DNA from: Clostridia bacterium
GTDB taxonomy: Bacteria; Bacillota; Clostridia; Christensenellales; CAG-314
Assembly (NCBI GenBank): GCA_017500855.1
Contig: JAFVYC010000026.1
Span: 52,481 to 116,480, forward strand
Reading direction: 5' to 3'
DNA: 64,000 nucleotides
Shown here: positions 1-7,877 of the stretch, in pieces
Position numbering within the stretch: the stretch's first letter is position 1
How the letters are laid out: each line of letters begins with the position of its first letter
Program-made: the position numbers and the translations under genes
The notes under the pieces: generated by a model
What the model saw: only the letters and a program-made list of their open reading frames with translations
Databases searched by the model: none
Told to the model about the DNA's origin: nothing

Positions 1-163
1 TGGATGGATTTGGTTTTGCGTACACCGTGCCAACAACGCTTCCAATAAGTTGTGGGCCCTTTTTGTAGCCGGCAGTTGCAATGCGACGCATTTGCGAAGC
101 AACGTCGAAAATTTGGTTGAGTTCCGTCTTGGTCAAAGTCATCAAGGACAAGAGATTTTTCAT
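1..163 (-). CDS. Aspartate/ornithine carbamoyltransferase family protein, N-terminal fragment
   Basis: Runs off the left edge; 54 codons are visible. The N-terminus (MKNLLSLMTLTKTELNQIFD, then a helix with MRRI and a GYKKGPQLIG stretch) follows the opening helix and first strand of the carbamoyltransferase family, which transfers carbamoyl phosphate to ornithine (arginine synthesis) or aspartate (pyrimidine synthesis). The LLSL-x2-LT opening and the long linker fit ornithine carbamoyltransferase slightly better, while lspA-rluD followed by pyr genes is common in Firmicutes and would suggest pyrB. The carbamoyl phosphate loop (STRTR) should begin just beyond the edge, and the visible residues YAKPNPS do not align cleanly with it. 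Start ATG has GTGAGG 6-7 bases upstream. It lies 7 bases after rluD, so it is the distal gene of the comEC-lspA operon. Confidence 0.6.
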   Translation of the reverse strand, partial: MKNLLSLMTLTKTELNQIFDVASQMRRIATAGYKKGPQLIGSVVGTVYAKPNPS

Positions 164-170
164 ACACGCC

Positions 171-1082
171 TCACTTGTTTTGATTTCGCAAAGAGTTGAG
201 AATTTGTTGGAAGTAGGTTGGCAAAGGGGCGGAAAAACTCATTTCTTGCCCCGTTTGTGGGTGGCAAAAACTCAAAGTTTCGGCATGAAGCAATTGCCCT
301 GCCAAATTCCATTTGCAGTGCTTGTAGCCATAGGCTTTGTCGCCAACAATTGGGTGCCCCAAGAACTTGGCATGCACACGAATTTGGTGTGTGCGACCTG
401 TTTTGAGTTCGAATTTGCAAAGTGTGTAGTTGCGGAAAACTTCCACCACTTCAAAGTGTGTGACGGCATTTCTTCCGTCAGCCACAACGTCCATTTTTTT
501 TCGGTCGGATTTGCTTCGGCCAATGGGTTGATCCACCACACCGCTGTGTTGCTTCAACACGCCTTCCAAAAGGGCGTAGTAGATGCGCCTGCATTGTTTT
601 GTTTGAATTTGCTGTTGCAAGTTGACGTGGGAAGCGTCGTTTTTGGCAACGACAAGCAGTCCGCTTGTGTCCTTGTCCAACCTGTGCACAATTCCGGGGC
701 GCAAAACGCCGTTGATGCCGGACAAATCCTTGATGTGGAACAACAATGCGTTGACCAAAGTGTCTTGGTAGACGTTGTTTGCAGGGTGCACAGTCATGCC
801 TTGCGGTTTGTTGATTACAACCAAACTTTCGTCCTGGTACACAATGTCCAAAGGGATGTTTTGCGCAGGCAAGTCCAACGGAATTTCGTCGGGCAATATT
901 GCCACCACGCAATCGCCAATTTTGGTACTTTGCGACGACTTTGTGCAAACTTTTTGGTTGATGCACACTGCACCGCTGTCAATCAACTTTTGTGCGTGGC
1001 TACGAGTCAAACTGGTGTTTTCGGAAATGCAAACGTCCAACCTTTTGTAGTCGCTTTCGCAAAGAAAATCAATTTTCCTCAT
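171..1082 (-). CDS. rluD: RluD-family 23S rRNA pseudouridine synthase
   Basis: 303 residues, normal for the RluA/RluD family, which isomerises uridines in 23S rRNA. An S4 RNA-binding domain occupies about residues 10-60 (RLDVCISE, SRSHAQKLI-like, GAVCINQK). The catalytic domain follows with the family signature HRLDKDTSGLLVVAKND near residue 134, whose first Asp is the catalytic residue, and later KTGRTHQIRVH and LHAETLSF. The start was taken at the ATG at 1082, not the longer frame, because GGAG lies 7-8 bases upstream and family members begin with an MRKIDF-like segment. The first 14 bases overlap the end of lspA, so the two are translationally coupled. Which uridines it modifies cannot be told from sequence. 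Confidence 0.9.
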   Translation of the reverse strand: MRKIDFLCESDYKRLDVCISENTSLTRSHAQKLIDSGAVCINQKVCTKSSQSTKIGDCVVAILPDEIPLDLPAQNIPLDIVYQDESLVVINKPQGMTVHPANNVYQDTLVNALLFHIKDLSGINGVLRPGIVHRLDKDTSGLLVVAKNDASHVNLQQQIQTKQCRRIYYALLEGVLKQHSGVVDQPIGRSKSDRKKMDVVADGRNAVTHFEVVEVFRNYTLCKFELKTGRTHQIRVHAKFLGHPIVGDKAYGYKHCKWNLAGQLLHAETLSFCHPQTGQEMSFSAPLPTYFQQILNSLRNQNK

Positions 1083-1665
1083 GGTTGTTCTCCGAACTTT
1101 GCGCTTGTTGTTTTTGCAACCTTTCTTGCTTGATGGATTTGACAAGGGAGTCGCCGTCAAACAGCAAAATGGCAAACACAGCCATGAAAACGCCCACTAC
1201 CAAAAAACTGTCGGCAACGTTGAAAACAGGTGGGAAAAAGTTGAAAGAAATGAAATCCCTTACTTTTCCGCTAAAAAACATTCCTTGTGTTGTTTCGATG
1301 AAAGCACGGTCAATTGCATTGCCAATTGTTCCGCCAATGATAAAAGCAAAACCAAGTTGGCCACAAATGCTACGTGTGCGACTGCGCCACAAAAAGTAAG
1401 CAAAAAATGGAACACCCACCAACGTGATGATGAAGAAAATGATGTTTGCGCCGTCCTCCGTGCCAAGCCCAAAGGCTGCGCCTTCGTTCAAAACGGCAGT
1501 AAAACGCAAAAATTTGCCCAGAATTTCCACGCTGTTGCCTTCCTGACCTTGCAACAAATTACCAAAAATGAGAATTTTGGAAAGTTGGTCTAGAACCACG
1601 GTCACGGCAACAACAATTGCGTAGAGCAAAATAAACTTAGTTGTAGAAAGTGTCTTTTTTGTCAT
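1069..1665 (-). CDS. lspA: Lipoprotein signal peptidase (signal peptidase II)
   Basis: 198 residues with four predicted membrane helices. It cleaves the signal peptide of prolipoproteins in the membrane. Family motifs are present in order: DQLSK at the end of helix 1, NEGAAFGL, the catalytic Asp region GNAIDR, and the second catalytic Asp in FNVADS. The C-terminus has about 25 extra polar residues rich in K, Q and E, compared with usual lengths of 150-170. It is followed by rluD with overlap, a common Firmicutes order, and preceded by the M28 peptidase gene 15 bases upstream. Substrates in this window would include the ComEA-like lipoprotein, PotD and the large oligopeptide-binding protein. 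Confidence 0.95.
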   Translation of the reverse strand: MTKKTLSTTKFILLYAIVVAVTVVLDQLSKILIFGNLLQGQEGNSVEILGKFLRFTAVLNEGAAFGLGTEDGANIIFFIITLVGVPFFAYFLWRSRTRSICGQLGFAFIIGGTIGNAIDRAFIETTQGMFFSGKVRDFISFNFFPPVFNVADSFLVVGVFMAVFAILLFDGDSLVKSIKQERLQKQQAQSSENNHEEN

Positions 1666-1680
1666 AGAAAACAGTCCTTG

Positions 1681-2874
1681 TTAGTGTTTGAAAGTGAAAA
1701 TGTCATCGGCAGACGGAGTAGAGAAAAACTTGCTCGACTTGACTTCCGCCGTGCCCAAAATACTGCGCTTTTGCAACTTTTTGTCGTACAAAACACCCAA
1801 TAAAATGGCAATACCCACAAGCGCAAGCGCAACCACGCTAGACGTGTAGAGTGGGATGAGAAATGCAACGTAGTTGTTGACAAGTTGTCCCCTTGCATTT
1901 TGCAAAGTGGGCAGGAAATCTTGCGAACAAACGGCGTTGACAACAGTTTGGCTTGCAGTTTGGATGCGAAGCACAAAATCTTGCCCGTTTTGTTGCTCGA
2001 TTTGTTCAAAAGTGTCGTTTGGGGTGTTCATCAACTGCTTGTTTGCATTGGTGCTTTCCACGTACGTCCAGTTGAAAAGGTCAAAATTGCCTGCAAAAAA
2101 ACTTGCAACGGGAATGTCTGCCGTGCGGAAGGGCGTGTGGTCGCTACCTTGAATTTTTTCGTAGTAGCCGTAGCCAAACATGTCGTAGTTGTAGGTGCCA
2201 ACTGCATGTGGTTTTTCCAACAGTTGAACGGGACAATTTTGGCTGTTTTGCAAAAACATTTGCGCCATTTTTGTGGGAACGTTTTCGCAATGGACGTACA
2301 AATTGTCGCCGTTGGCAATGCTGTCGAAATTGATCATTGCCAATGTGTTTTCAATTTGTTCCTCCGTCATGTTTTCCACAAAGTAGTAGGAGCCAATCAA
2401 GCCAAGTTCTTCGGCGCCAAACGCCACGAACACAAAGTCGCAAGGAAGGCTTGGCAAGTTGGCAATGGCTTTCAACGTTGCCCAAAGAGCAGTCACTCCA
2501 CTTGCATTGTCGCCTGCGCCAACGCCCACGGCATCGTAGTGTGCGCCAACAATAACTTGCTCGGACGAAGTTGGGCAATCTAGCGTCACAACGACGTTTG
2601 CGCTGACGTCCCTTTCGTTGCACGCAAATGGAACGACGTTGACGGAAGAATTGTGCTTGCCTTGCACCACTTTTTCAAAAGTTTCCGCCAAAAATTGGCC
2701 TGCTTCCCTTTCCTGCTGAGTGCCAGCAACTCTGTTGGGGAATTTTTGGCAAAACTCTTGCATGAACAAGTACTCTTGAGTTTGTTGATAGTTAGTTTGC
2801 GCAACTGCCGTTGTGGGAAGCAACGCCACGGCAACGGCAAGAACAATCAAAATTGCTAGGAAAAACCTTTTCAT
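1681..2874 (-). CDS. Secreted or membrane-anchored M28 family metallopeptidase
   Basis: 397 residues from the ATG; a GTG one codon earlier is possible. An N-terminal signal sequence (MKRFFLAILIVLAVAVALLP) ends near an Ala-rich cleavage site. The catalytic domain shows the five zinc ligands of the M28 (aminopeptidase S/IAP) family in order: AHYDAV (His), GDNASG (bridging Asp), AFGAEELGL (Glu), NFDSI (Asp) and GSDHTPF (His). The domain is complete, so it should be an active di-zinc exopeptidase acting outside the cytoplasm. A C-terminal hydrophobic helix (about residues 335-362) plus a basic tail would anchor it to the membrane. The stop of the preceding gene overlaps its start (GTGATGA), so the two are coupled. 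Substrate unknown. Confidence 0.88.
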   Translation of the reverse strand: MKRFFLAILIVLAVAVALLPTTAVAQTNYQQTQEYLFMQEFCQKFPNRVAGTQQEREAGQFLAETFEKVVQGKHNSSVNVVPFACNERDVSANVVVTLDCPTSSEQVIVGAHYDAVGVGAGDNASGVTALWATLKAIANLPSLPCDFVFVAFGAEELGLIGSYYFVENMTEEQIENTLAMINFDSIANGDNLYVHCENVPTKMAQMFLQNSQNCPVQLLEKPHAVGTYNYDMFGYGYYEKIQGSDHTPFRTADIPVASFFAGNFDLFNWTYVESTNANKQLMNTPNDTFEQIEQQNGQDFVLRIQTASQTVVNAVCSQDFLPTLQNARGQLVNNYVAFLIPLYTSSVVALALVGIAILLGVLYDKKLQKRSILGTAEVKSSKFFSTPSADDIFTFKH

Positions 2875-3377
2875 CACAACACCACCGTCACAAACACAAG
2901 CACAACAAACATAATGCCCACACTACGGAAGTAGTGAACAACGGTCACGTCGTTGAAGTACAGTTTTGCCGTTACTTTGTAGAACAGCAACGTTGCCAAA
3001 AAAGTGCTGACAAAGGGGAACAAAACGCCACCCCATGCCAAAAGTATTGGTGTGAACAAGTGAACAAGGTTCAAAAGCCCACACAGCAAAAATCCAAAAG
3101 CGCAAGCGCACGTCACCAAAAACGTGTACTCGGCAGTTGGAAGGTTGTAGAGTTTGAGCGTTTTGAGCAAAAAATCCACTGCAAAGGGAAGGATCAACAC
3201 CATTGCAACTGCCACTACCAAACAGCAAGCAATTGCCAACAGCGTGTTGTTTTGCTCGGAAAAAAGCGCAACGGTAGCCGATGCCTGTTGCCAGTTTGCA
3301 AATGCAAAAGTCAGCACGAACAGCACCTTGGAAAGCACGTTGGAAAATTTGAAGTTGTTTCTCAGTTTTGTTATCAA
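2874..3377 (-). CDS. Small integral membrane protein of unknown function
   Basis: 167 residues with four or five hydrophobic helices and no motif I recognise. The start is TTG at 3377: no ATG is available in this frame upstream, and a good GAGGTAG ribosome site lies 4-5 bases before the TTG. It sits 8 bases after holA and overlaps the M28 peptidase start, so it is an internal gene of the comEC-to-rluD operon. Its tight coupling to the membrane-anchored peptidase suggests a partner or chaperone for that enzyme, but this is inference from position only. Confidence 0.7.
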   Translation of the reverse strand: MITKLRNNFKFSNVLSKVLFVLTFAFANWQQASATVALFSEQNNTLLAIACCLVVAVAMVLILPFAVDFLLKTLKLYNLPTAEYTFLVTCACAFGFLLCGLLNLVHLFTPILLAWGGVLFPFVSTFLATLLFYKVTAKLYFNDVTVVHYFRSVGIMFVVLVFVTVVL

Positions 3378-3385
3378 TTGCTACC

Positions 3386-4360
3386 TCACAGTGCAACAAG
3401 TTGCATGATCAACGTTGTCATTATTTGGTCTTCGTCCAAAAATGCTTTGAGTTTTTGGTCGGCATTGCCAAACAAATCCAACGCACGTTTGAGTTGCATT
3501 GCCTTGTACTTGCCGGCAATTTCCTTGGCAAAACCAATTGCCGAAGCTTTGACGGAAAGATACTTGGCAAGTTCCTCGGCGGAAAATGCCGAAGTTTTTG
3601 CGTAGTACGCCCTGCGATAGAAGTTGTACAGTAGCGCAAACAGCCCCCTTGGGTCTTCCCCTTGGGCAACAAGCCCCTTGTACAAACCGATGGCTTGTTG
3701 GGCGTTTTTGCTTGCAATGCTTCCGGAAAGGTGGAAAACTGCGTACTCCACGTCTTTGTGCACAAGCAAATCTACCGTTTCCAACGTCACAGTGCCGTAG
3801 TCAATCAACTTTTGCGTTTCCGTACTTATCCTTGCCATGTCGTTGAGGCAATAGTTGGCAATTCGGGTTGCGCAAGCGCCGTCAATTTGCACGTTTTGGC
3901 GTTTTGCAAAGGAAACAATCCACCTTGCAACGCTTTGCGTGTCCAGTTTGCTACAATCCAACATTTCCATGCCGTTGATGCCTTCGAACGGGGCTTTGTC
4001 GTCGGCAACAATCACCAAGCAAAACTCTCCGTTGGCGCTGGCAACAAGTTTTTGCAATTGACTGCGCACGTCGGTTTTTTTGCGTTTTTGCTCCATTGTG
4101 GGCTTGGCAAGAAATGCCTTGAAATCCTCGCACACAACCATTTTGATGGGGCAAAACATGGACGGAGTGAGGCAAGCAAGTTGCAAGTCGTCCATCGTGG
4201 GGTTGACCAACGTGTCAAAACCAAATTGCTTGTCCACTTGGTAGATGGACACAAGGTTGTCTAGCGCACGCTTCTTTACCCAAGCATCGTTGCCAAACAT
4301 GCAAAAGGCAGAGGGTTTTTGGCTGTTAAGTTTTTCTTTCATGTCCAAAAATTTGATCAC
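3386..4360 (-). CDS. holA: DNA polymerase III delta subunit
   Basis: 324 residues, close to the usual 330-345. Delta is the clamp-loader subunit that opens the beta sliding clamp. The N-terminus reads FCMFGNDAWVKKRAL, matching the delta start where the AAA+ fold has lost a functional P-loop. The rest follows the family: central LVIVADDKAPFEG, WIVSFAKRQN, then a helical C-terminal collar domain (LYKGLVAQGEDPRGLFALL). The GTG at 4360 was chosen as start because GGGAGTGA, the last codons of comEC, provides a ribosome site about 9 bases upstream; an ATG at 4342 is the alternative. comEC-holA is a conserved gene pair in Firmicutes. Confidence 0.88.
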   Translation of the reverse strand: MIKFLDMKEKLNSQKPSAFCMFGNDAWVKKRALDNLVSIYQVDKQFGFDTLVNPTMDDLQLACLTPSMFCPIKMVVCEDFKAFLAKPTMEQKRKKTDVRSQLQKLVASANGEFCLVIVADDKAPFEGINGMEMLDCSKLDTQSVARWIVSFAKRQNVQIDGACATRIANYCLNDMARISTETQKLIDYGTVTLETVDLLVHKDVEYAVFHLSGSIASKNAQQAIGLYKGLVAQGEDPRGLFALLYNFYRRAYYAKTSAFSAEELAKYLSVKASAIGFAKEIAGKYKAMQLKRALDLFGNADQKLKAFLDEDQIMTTLIMQLVAL

Positions 4361-4367
4361 GGTTTTG

Positions 4368-6494
4368 TCACTCCCAAAATACTATATATATTCTACCATC
4401 TTTTTTTGTTATTGTAAAGTTTCCGTGCTTGTTTGCTCCGTAATTGCCGTCGATTTCCGCCTGATATTGCGACAAAGTTACCAAATTTGGTGGGAAATCG
4501 AAGTTTTCGTTGAAGGCGTAGACGTCAACGTCCTGCCGTTGGTTGACAAAGTACTGGCACTTGTACTTGTTTCCGTAGCAAACGCCAACGGAAATTCCAT
4601 CCACCTTGACAACAACGCCGGCAACACCACCGTTGTACACACTTTGCACCGTGACGGAATTGCCCACGATGCTGTTGTTTGTCACACGGACGAAGGTCAA
4701 CCCATTTTTGGCAAGCATTTGCTCGGCGCCGTCGTTGCCGGAAGTATCCAACACGTACACTTTGACGTTGGCATTTGCCGTGACGTACCTTTGCAAAACG
4801 TCAATGTTGCATTTGGCAAAATCCGTCACCACAACCGTCAAATTGTCAACTTTGTAGGTGGAAAGCAGTTTGTCGGTGCTGTCGAAAGCAAAATCGTCCT
4901 TGAAGTTGGCAACCACAACGGCATCGCCACTTTTGGAAACTGCCGAAACAACAATGTCTTGGTAGCCGAATTCCACCGTGACAACGTCCCTTGTGGCAAC
5001 GGGCACGCAGGCAACCACAACGGAAAGCACCACCAAAACGGCGCAAACTGCCGACAAAATTGCCTTGCCCCTAGTTTTCAAGTTGACGTAGCCACCCATG
5101 GCAAACTGCCACACCATTGTTGCAACAATTGCCAAAACGGCAGTAGAAAGCGCAACTGTGGAAAACGGAATGCTTGCAAAAACGTTGGCAATCCACGAAA
5201 CTGCCACCAAAACGTAGTCCACCACAAACAATACGTAGTGGAAAACCCACGGAAGCATTGCAAAAATACTTGCAACAAACACCACCGTCACAAGAGGAAT
5301 GGCAACGATGTTTGTGAGCACGCCAACCAACGATGCTTGCCCAAAGTAGTAGCAACTGACAAAGAACGTGGAAACAGAACAACACGCCGACATTCCCACC
5401 GTGGCAAGAAGCCATTTGAGAAAGGCATTTTTGACGTTTTTGACACGACGTTGAAATGCGAAAAACAGCGTTGCAATGCCGTAGACGGACAAAACTGAAA
5501 GTTGAAAACCAACGTCGAACAGGTACAACGGTTGCGCAAGCAAAATGACAACCACAGCCCACGAAAGCGACGTTAGCAAATCGTACCTGCCCAAGAAAGT
5601 TTTGGCAAGGTAGGTGCAAACAACCATCAGTATTGCACGCAAAACCGACGGCGTGAAGTTGCAAACATAGGCGTAGAAACCAAGTGGAACAATCAAAATT
5701 GCAATTTGCACAAGTGGGTGCAACTTGAATTTGTTGAGTACAAAGCAAAAAATAGAAACGATGAAGCCAACGTGCAAACCACTTACTGCAAGCAAGTGGA
5801 TGATACCTGCGCTTTTGAACGCTTCCGTTTGCTCAACGTCCATTGCGTTTCGGTCGCCCGTGAGCAATGCGTACACAATGTCGCCGTGCTGTGGCGCATA
5901 GGTTGTTGCCACGTTGTAGACGTAGGCACGAACAGTTTCCGCAAGTGTCAGTTTGCCTGCAGTTTGCGCCACAATTTCGTGATCCGTCAGTTGGTAGCGC
6001 ACGCCGTTGCGAACGGGAGAGGTGTCCACACCGTTTTTGAACACGTAGACGGAGCGCAACGTGCCCCTTGCAGTGACAACGTCGCCCGTTTGAAAGGTGC
6101 TTGCATCAAACACCACCACTTGCACTTTGCCACTCAATTTGCCATCCTGCGTTGAGCAATTTTCCAAGTACAGCACGTTTTTGGCGTTGCCGTTTCTGCC
6201 AATGTCGGAAACACGCCCTGTCAGCACAACTTGCTCGGCAACAATTTGGCGCTGTTGTTGGTTGTGGTAGCAAAGGTTGAGCAAGCCAAAGCCCAACAAA
6301 ACGGAAAGGCAAACTGCAACAAATTGCCAAACGTTCCACTTGAAAACAATTGTGCAAACCAAGTACGCCACGCACGCCACAGCCACAACGATGGGCAAAA
6401 CGTACAATCCGTACAGACAAAACACAGCACAGAAAATGCCAACTGCAAGCCCCAAAGCGCAAAAAAGCGATGGGCGAAAATTAATCAATCTCAT
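4368..6494 (-). CDS. comEC: ComEC/Rec2 DNA-uptake channel
   Basis: 708 residues. ComEC carries single-stranded DNA across the cytoplasmic membrane during transformation. Visible parts: N-terminal hydrophobic helices; an OB-like DUF4131 segment; the Competence domain with the hallmark YALLTGDRNAMDVEQTEAFK and GIIHLLAVSGLHVGF; and about eight further helices. The C-terminal 200 residues occupy the place of the metallo-beta-lactamase-like nuclease domain, but I see no HxHxDH motif, so this domain looks catalytically dead. The start overlaps the upstream lipoprotein gene by 14 bases, with GAGGG 6-7 bases upstream. The neighbour upstream resembles ComEA, and holA follows, which supports the call. 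Confidence 0.9.
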   Translation of the reverse strand: MRLINFRPSLFCALGLAVGIFCAVFCLYGLYVLPIVVAVACVAYLVCTIVFKWNVWQFVAVCLSVLLGFGLLNLCYHNQQQRQIVAEQVVLTGRVSDIGRNGNAKNVLYLENCSTQDGKLSGKVQVVVFDASTFQTGDVVTARGTLRSVYVFKNGVDTSPVRNGVRYQLTDHEIVAQTAGKLTLAETVRAYVYNVATTYAPQHGDIVYALLTGDRNAMDVEQTEAFKSAGIIHLLAVSGLHVGFIVSIFCFVLNKFKLHPLVQIAILIVPLGFYAYVCNFTPSVLRAILMVVCTYLAKTFLGRYDLLTSLSWAVVVILLAQPLYLFDVGFQLSVLSVYGIATLFFAFQRRVKNVKNAFLKWLLATVGMSACCSVSTFFVSCYYFGQASLVGVLTNIVAIPLVTVVFVASIFAMLPWVFHYVLFVVDYVLVAVSWIANVFASIPFSTVALSTAVLAIVATMVWQFAMGGYVNLKTRGKAILSAVCAVLVVLSVVVACVPVATRDVVTVEFGYQDIVVSAVSKSGDAVVVANFKDDFAFDSTDKLLSTYKVDNLTVVVTDFAKCNIDVLQRYVTANANVKVYVLDTSGNDGAEQMLAKNGLTFVRVTNNSIVGNSVTVQSVYNGGVAGVVVKVDGISVGVCYGNKYKCQYFVNQRQDVDVYAFNENFDFPPNLVTLSQYQAEIDGNYGANKHGNFTITKKDGRIYIVFWE

Positions 6495-6987
6495 AGTCGC
6501 CCTCGCTCACGTAGAATTTGTAGTAGTTGTCGTTGTAGAAGTTGCCAAGCGCAAGTTTCATTTCGTTGCGATTGGAAATTTTGCCGTTTTGCTCAATGTA
6601 GTCGGCAAGCGCATTGATGACTTGCTCGTCCACACCATCCACAGGCAAGCGAGCAAGCACAAACATGCCGTTGACGTTGATGCTGTCGTACTTGACGCCA
6701 TCAACGTGGAATGGCACGATGACGGTGGCAATTTGCCCATCCACAATGCGATAGACGTAGTCCGGGTACACGCCCTGTGGCAACAGCACGGCTTGGTTGA
6801 TGGCAAAGAAGTAGTCGTTGCCGGATGCAATTTGAAAGTAGCCGTCCGTTTCCACTGCGCCACAAATGTACAGCGTGTGCAAAACTTCGCCACCCGGCTC
6901 GCCAACGTCTTCGGGAGCAAGTGGACTGCACGCTGAAAGGCACAAAATAACTATGGACAGCAACACAATCAAAAATTTGTTTTTCAT
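6481..6987 (-). CDS. Lipoprotein with ComEA-like SLBB segment
   Basis: 168 residues. A hydrophobic N-terminus ends in a lipobox (LSAC), predicting a diacylglyceryl-Cys lipoprotein. The segment VLHTLYICGAVETDGYFQIA followed by AINQAVLLPQGVYPDYV resembles the SLBB domain of ComEA (pattern V-x-V-x-GAV-x-x-PG-x-Y), with a polar insert. The C-terminal helix-hairpin-helix DNA-binding motif of ComEA is not evident. Given its overlap with comEC, it may be a diverged component of the DNA-uptake machinery. The ATG at 6987 was chosen over one at 7008 because GGTGGGA lies upstream and the hydrophobic signal begins there. That ribosome site is also the terminator stem of the upstream 6S-like RNA. Confidence 0.6.
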   Translation of the reverse strand: MKNKFLIVLLSIVILCLSACSPLAPEDVGEPGGEVLHTLYICGAVETDGYFQIASGNDYFFAINQAVLLPQGVYPDYVYRIVDGQIATVIVPFHVDGVKYDSINVNGMFVLARLPVDGVDEQVINALADYIEQNGKISNRNEMKLALGNFYNDNYYKFYVSEGDYEID

Positions 6988-6991
6988 TTGT

Positions 6992-7208
6992 AAAAAAAAT
7001 CCCACCATAGCCGGGTTTTACGATGGTTTCAACCTGAGTTAACAGGTGGGTAATCTGCCAACGGCCATCAGTCTTTCACCGGACAAAGTCTCTGACTCCA
7101 CACGGAAGCCTTCGTGACCTGACATCAGCAATTGGACGCAATTCCCTTTTACGAAATGTGGTTGACGCAAATGTAAAACTTATCGTACAAGGCAGGATGT
7201 AGTATATT
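6992..7208 (-). ncRNA. ssrS: Probable 6S RNA
   Basis: No open frame of note, but strong RNA-like structure on the minus strand. A distal closing helix forms between 7173-7179 (GTTTTAC) and 7015-7021 (GTAAAAC), and a second between 7160-7164 (CAACC) and 7030-7034 (GGTTG), leaving a long irregular central hairpin that includes CACGAAGG/CTTCCGTG. The 3' strand contains CCCACCTGTTAACTCAGGTT, a segment I associate with Firmicutes 6S RNAs. An ACCAT/ATGGT stem and eight Us end the RNA near 6992. A promoter lies at 7215-7243. 6S RNA binds RNA polymerase holoenzyme in stationary phase. The 5' end is approximate; another structured RNA class is possible. Confidence 0.6.
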
Positions 7209-7214
7209 TACTAT

Positions 7215-7243
7215 ATGATACTATATTTTGCGCAAATTTTCAA
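7215..7243 (-). promoter_or_regulatory. Promoter of the 6S-like RNA
   Basis: On the minus strand TTGAAA (7238-7243), a 17-base spacer and TATCAT (7215-7220). Overlapping TATAGT/TATACT hexamers make the exact -10 uncertain. It is the only promoter seen upstream of the comEC operon. Confidence 0.5.
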
Positions 7244-7322
7244 CACAAATAACCAACAATTAAGCGAGATTGAAAGATAATTTTTCATTATTTTGCTATT
7301 TTCAATTTTTTTTTGCAAATAG

Positions 7323-7351
7323 TTGCAATACCAAGTCAACTGTGGTATAAT
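7323..7351 (+). promoter_or_regulatory. Promoter of tRNA-Glu
   Basis: TTGCAA, 17-base spacer, TATAAT, ending 18 bases before the tRNA. Confidence 0.85.
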
Positions 7352-7369
7352 ATTGAAAGAAGTGAATTT

Positions 7370-7445
7370 GCCCTCATTGTCTAGCGGCCTAGGACGTCGC
7401 CCTCTCACGGCGAAAACAGGGGTTCGAGTCCCCTTGGGGGTACCA
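7370..7445 (+). tRNA. tRNA-Glu (anticodon CTC)
   Basis: 76 nt with encoded CCA. Acceptor stem GCCCTCA pairs with TGGGGGT, discriminator A. The D arm reads GTCTAGCGGCCTAGGAC, the anticodon stem TCGCC/GGCGA carries loop CTCTCAC with CTC at 34-36, and the T arm is AGGGG-TTCGAGT-CCCCT. The D arm and anticodon arm closely match bacterial tRNA-Glu. It reads GAG codons. It is followed at once by a strong terminator. Confidence 0.95.
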
Positions 7446-7450
7446 AAAAA

Positions 7451-7488
7451 GAAGCAACTTTTGTCTACCAAAAGTTGCTTCTTTTTTT
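7451..7488 (+). terminator. Rho-independent terminator of tRNA-Glu
   Basis: A 13-bp perfect stem GAAGCAACTTTTG/CAAAAGTTGCTTC with a 5-base loop and seven Ts. The A run before the stem would make it work on the other strand as well. Confidence 0.95.
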
Positions 7489-7490
7489 AT

Positions 7491-7658
7491 CCATTGCGAA
7501 AGCGATGGCATATCATCACGCTTTAGCGTGTATATCATCGCCGCAGGCGTATATCATCAACCGCAGGTTGTATCGCTTTCGCAATGATGATATACAATGC
7601 TTCGCATTGATGATATTCCGCAACAAGTTGCGGATGATATACAAGGCCTTGCCTTGAT
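7491..7658 (+). repeat. Array of short hairpins separated by ATATCATC / GATGATAT
   Basis: Seven or so small perfect hairpins, mostly with 2-3 base loops (ACGCT-TT-AGCGT, CGCC-GCA-GGCG, AACC-GCA-GGTT, AATGC-TTC-GCATT, CCGCAAC-AA-GTTGCGG, AAGGC-CTT-GCCTT). In the left half they are separated by ATATCATC, and in the right half by its complement GATGATAT, so the whole block is a large imperfect inverted repeat. GCGAAAGCGAT near the left end is complementary to ATCGCTTTCGC in the middle. No coding frame. Confidence 0.85.
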
Positions 7659-7677
7659 TTTTCTGGTTGCATCAATT

Positions 7678-7716
7678 CCCAATCTCACGGCCCTGTTTTA
7701 GGAACATGATGCGCAC
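7678..7716 (+). repeat. Left 39-bp direct repeat flanking the SHOCT gene
   Basis: Begins CCCAATCTCACGG and ends GATGCGCAC. It aligns without gaps to 8347-8385 with about six mismatches. Confidence 0.75.
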
Positions 7717-7749
7717 GTCGATCTTTGTTTGAATTATATTTGGAATAAA

Positions 7750-7778
7750 TTGACAATTGAAAACTGTTATATTATAAT
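7750..7778 (+). promoter_or_regulatory. Promoter of the SHOCT-domain gene
   Basis: Exact consensus TTGACA (7750-7755), 17-base spacer, TATAAT (7773-7778). It implies a leader of about 90 nt before the ATG. Confidence 0.9.
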
Positions 7779-7877
7779 TTATTATGATGATGGTTGGTTG
7801 ATTTGTGCAATTGCAATCAGGTTTTGTAATCCTCAACGTGCCAACTTTGTCTAGTGCATTTTTACAGGAGGAATAAT

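Noticed and set aside
81..1133. Long plus-strand open frame (350 codons)
   Set aside because: It is antisense to rluD and lspA, which have clear domains and ribosome sites. The strong codon bias of this genome keeps opposite strands open.
7491..7658. CRISPR array
   Set aside because: The repeated word is only 8 bases, the units are hairpins, and no cas gene is present.
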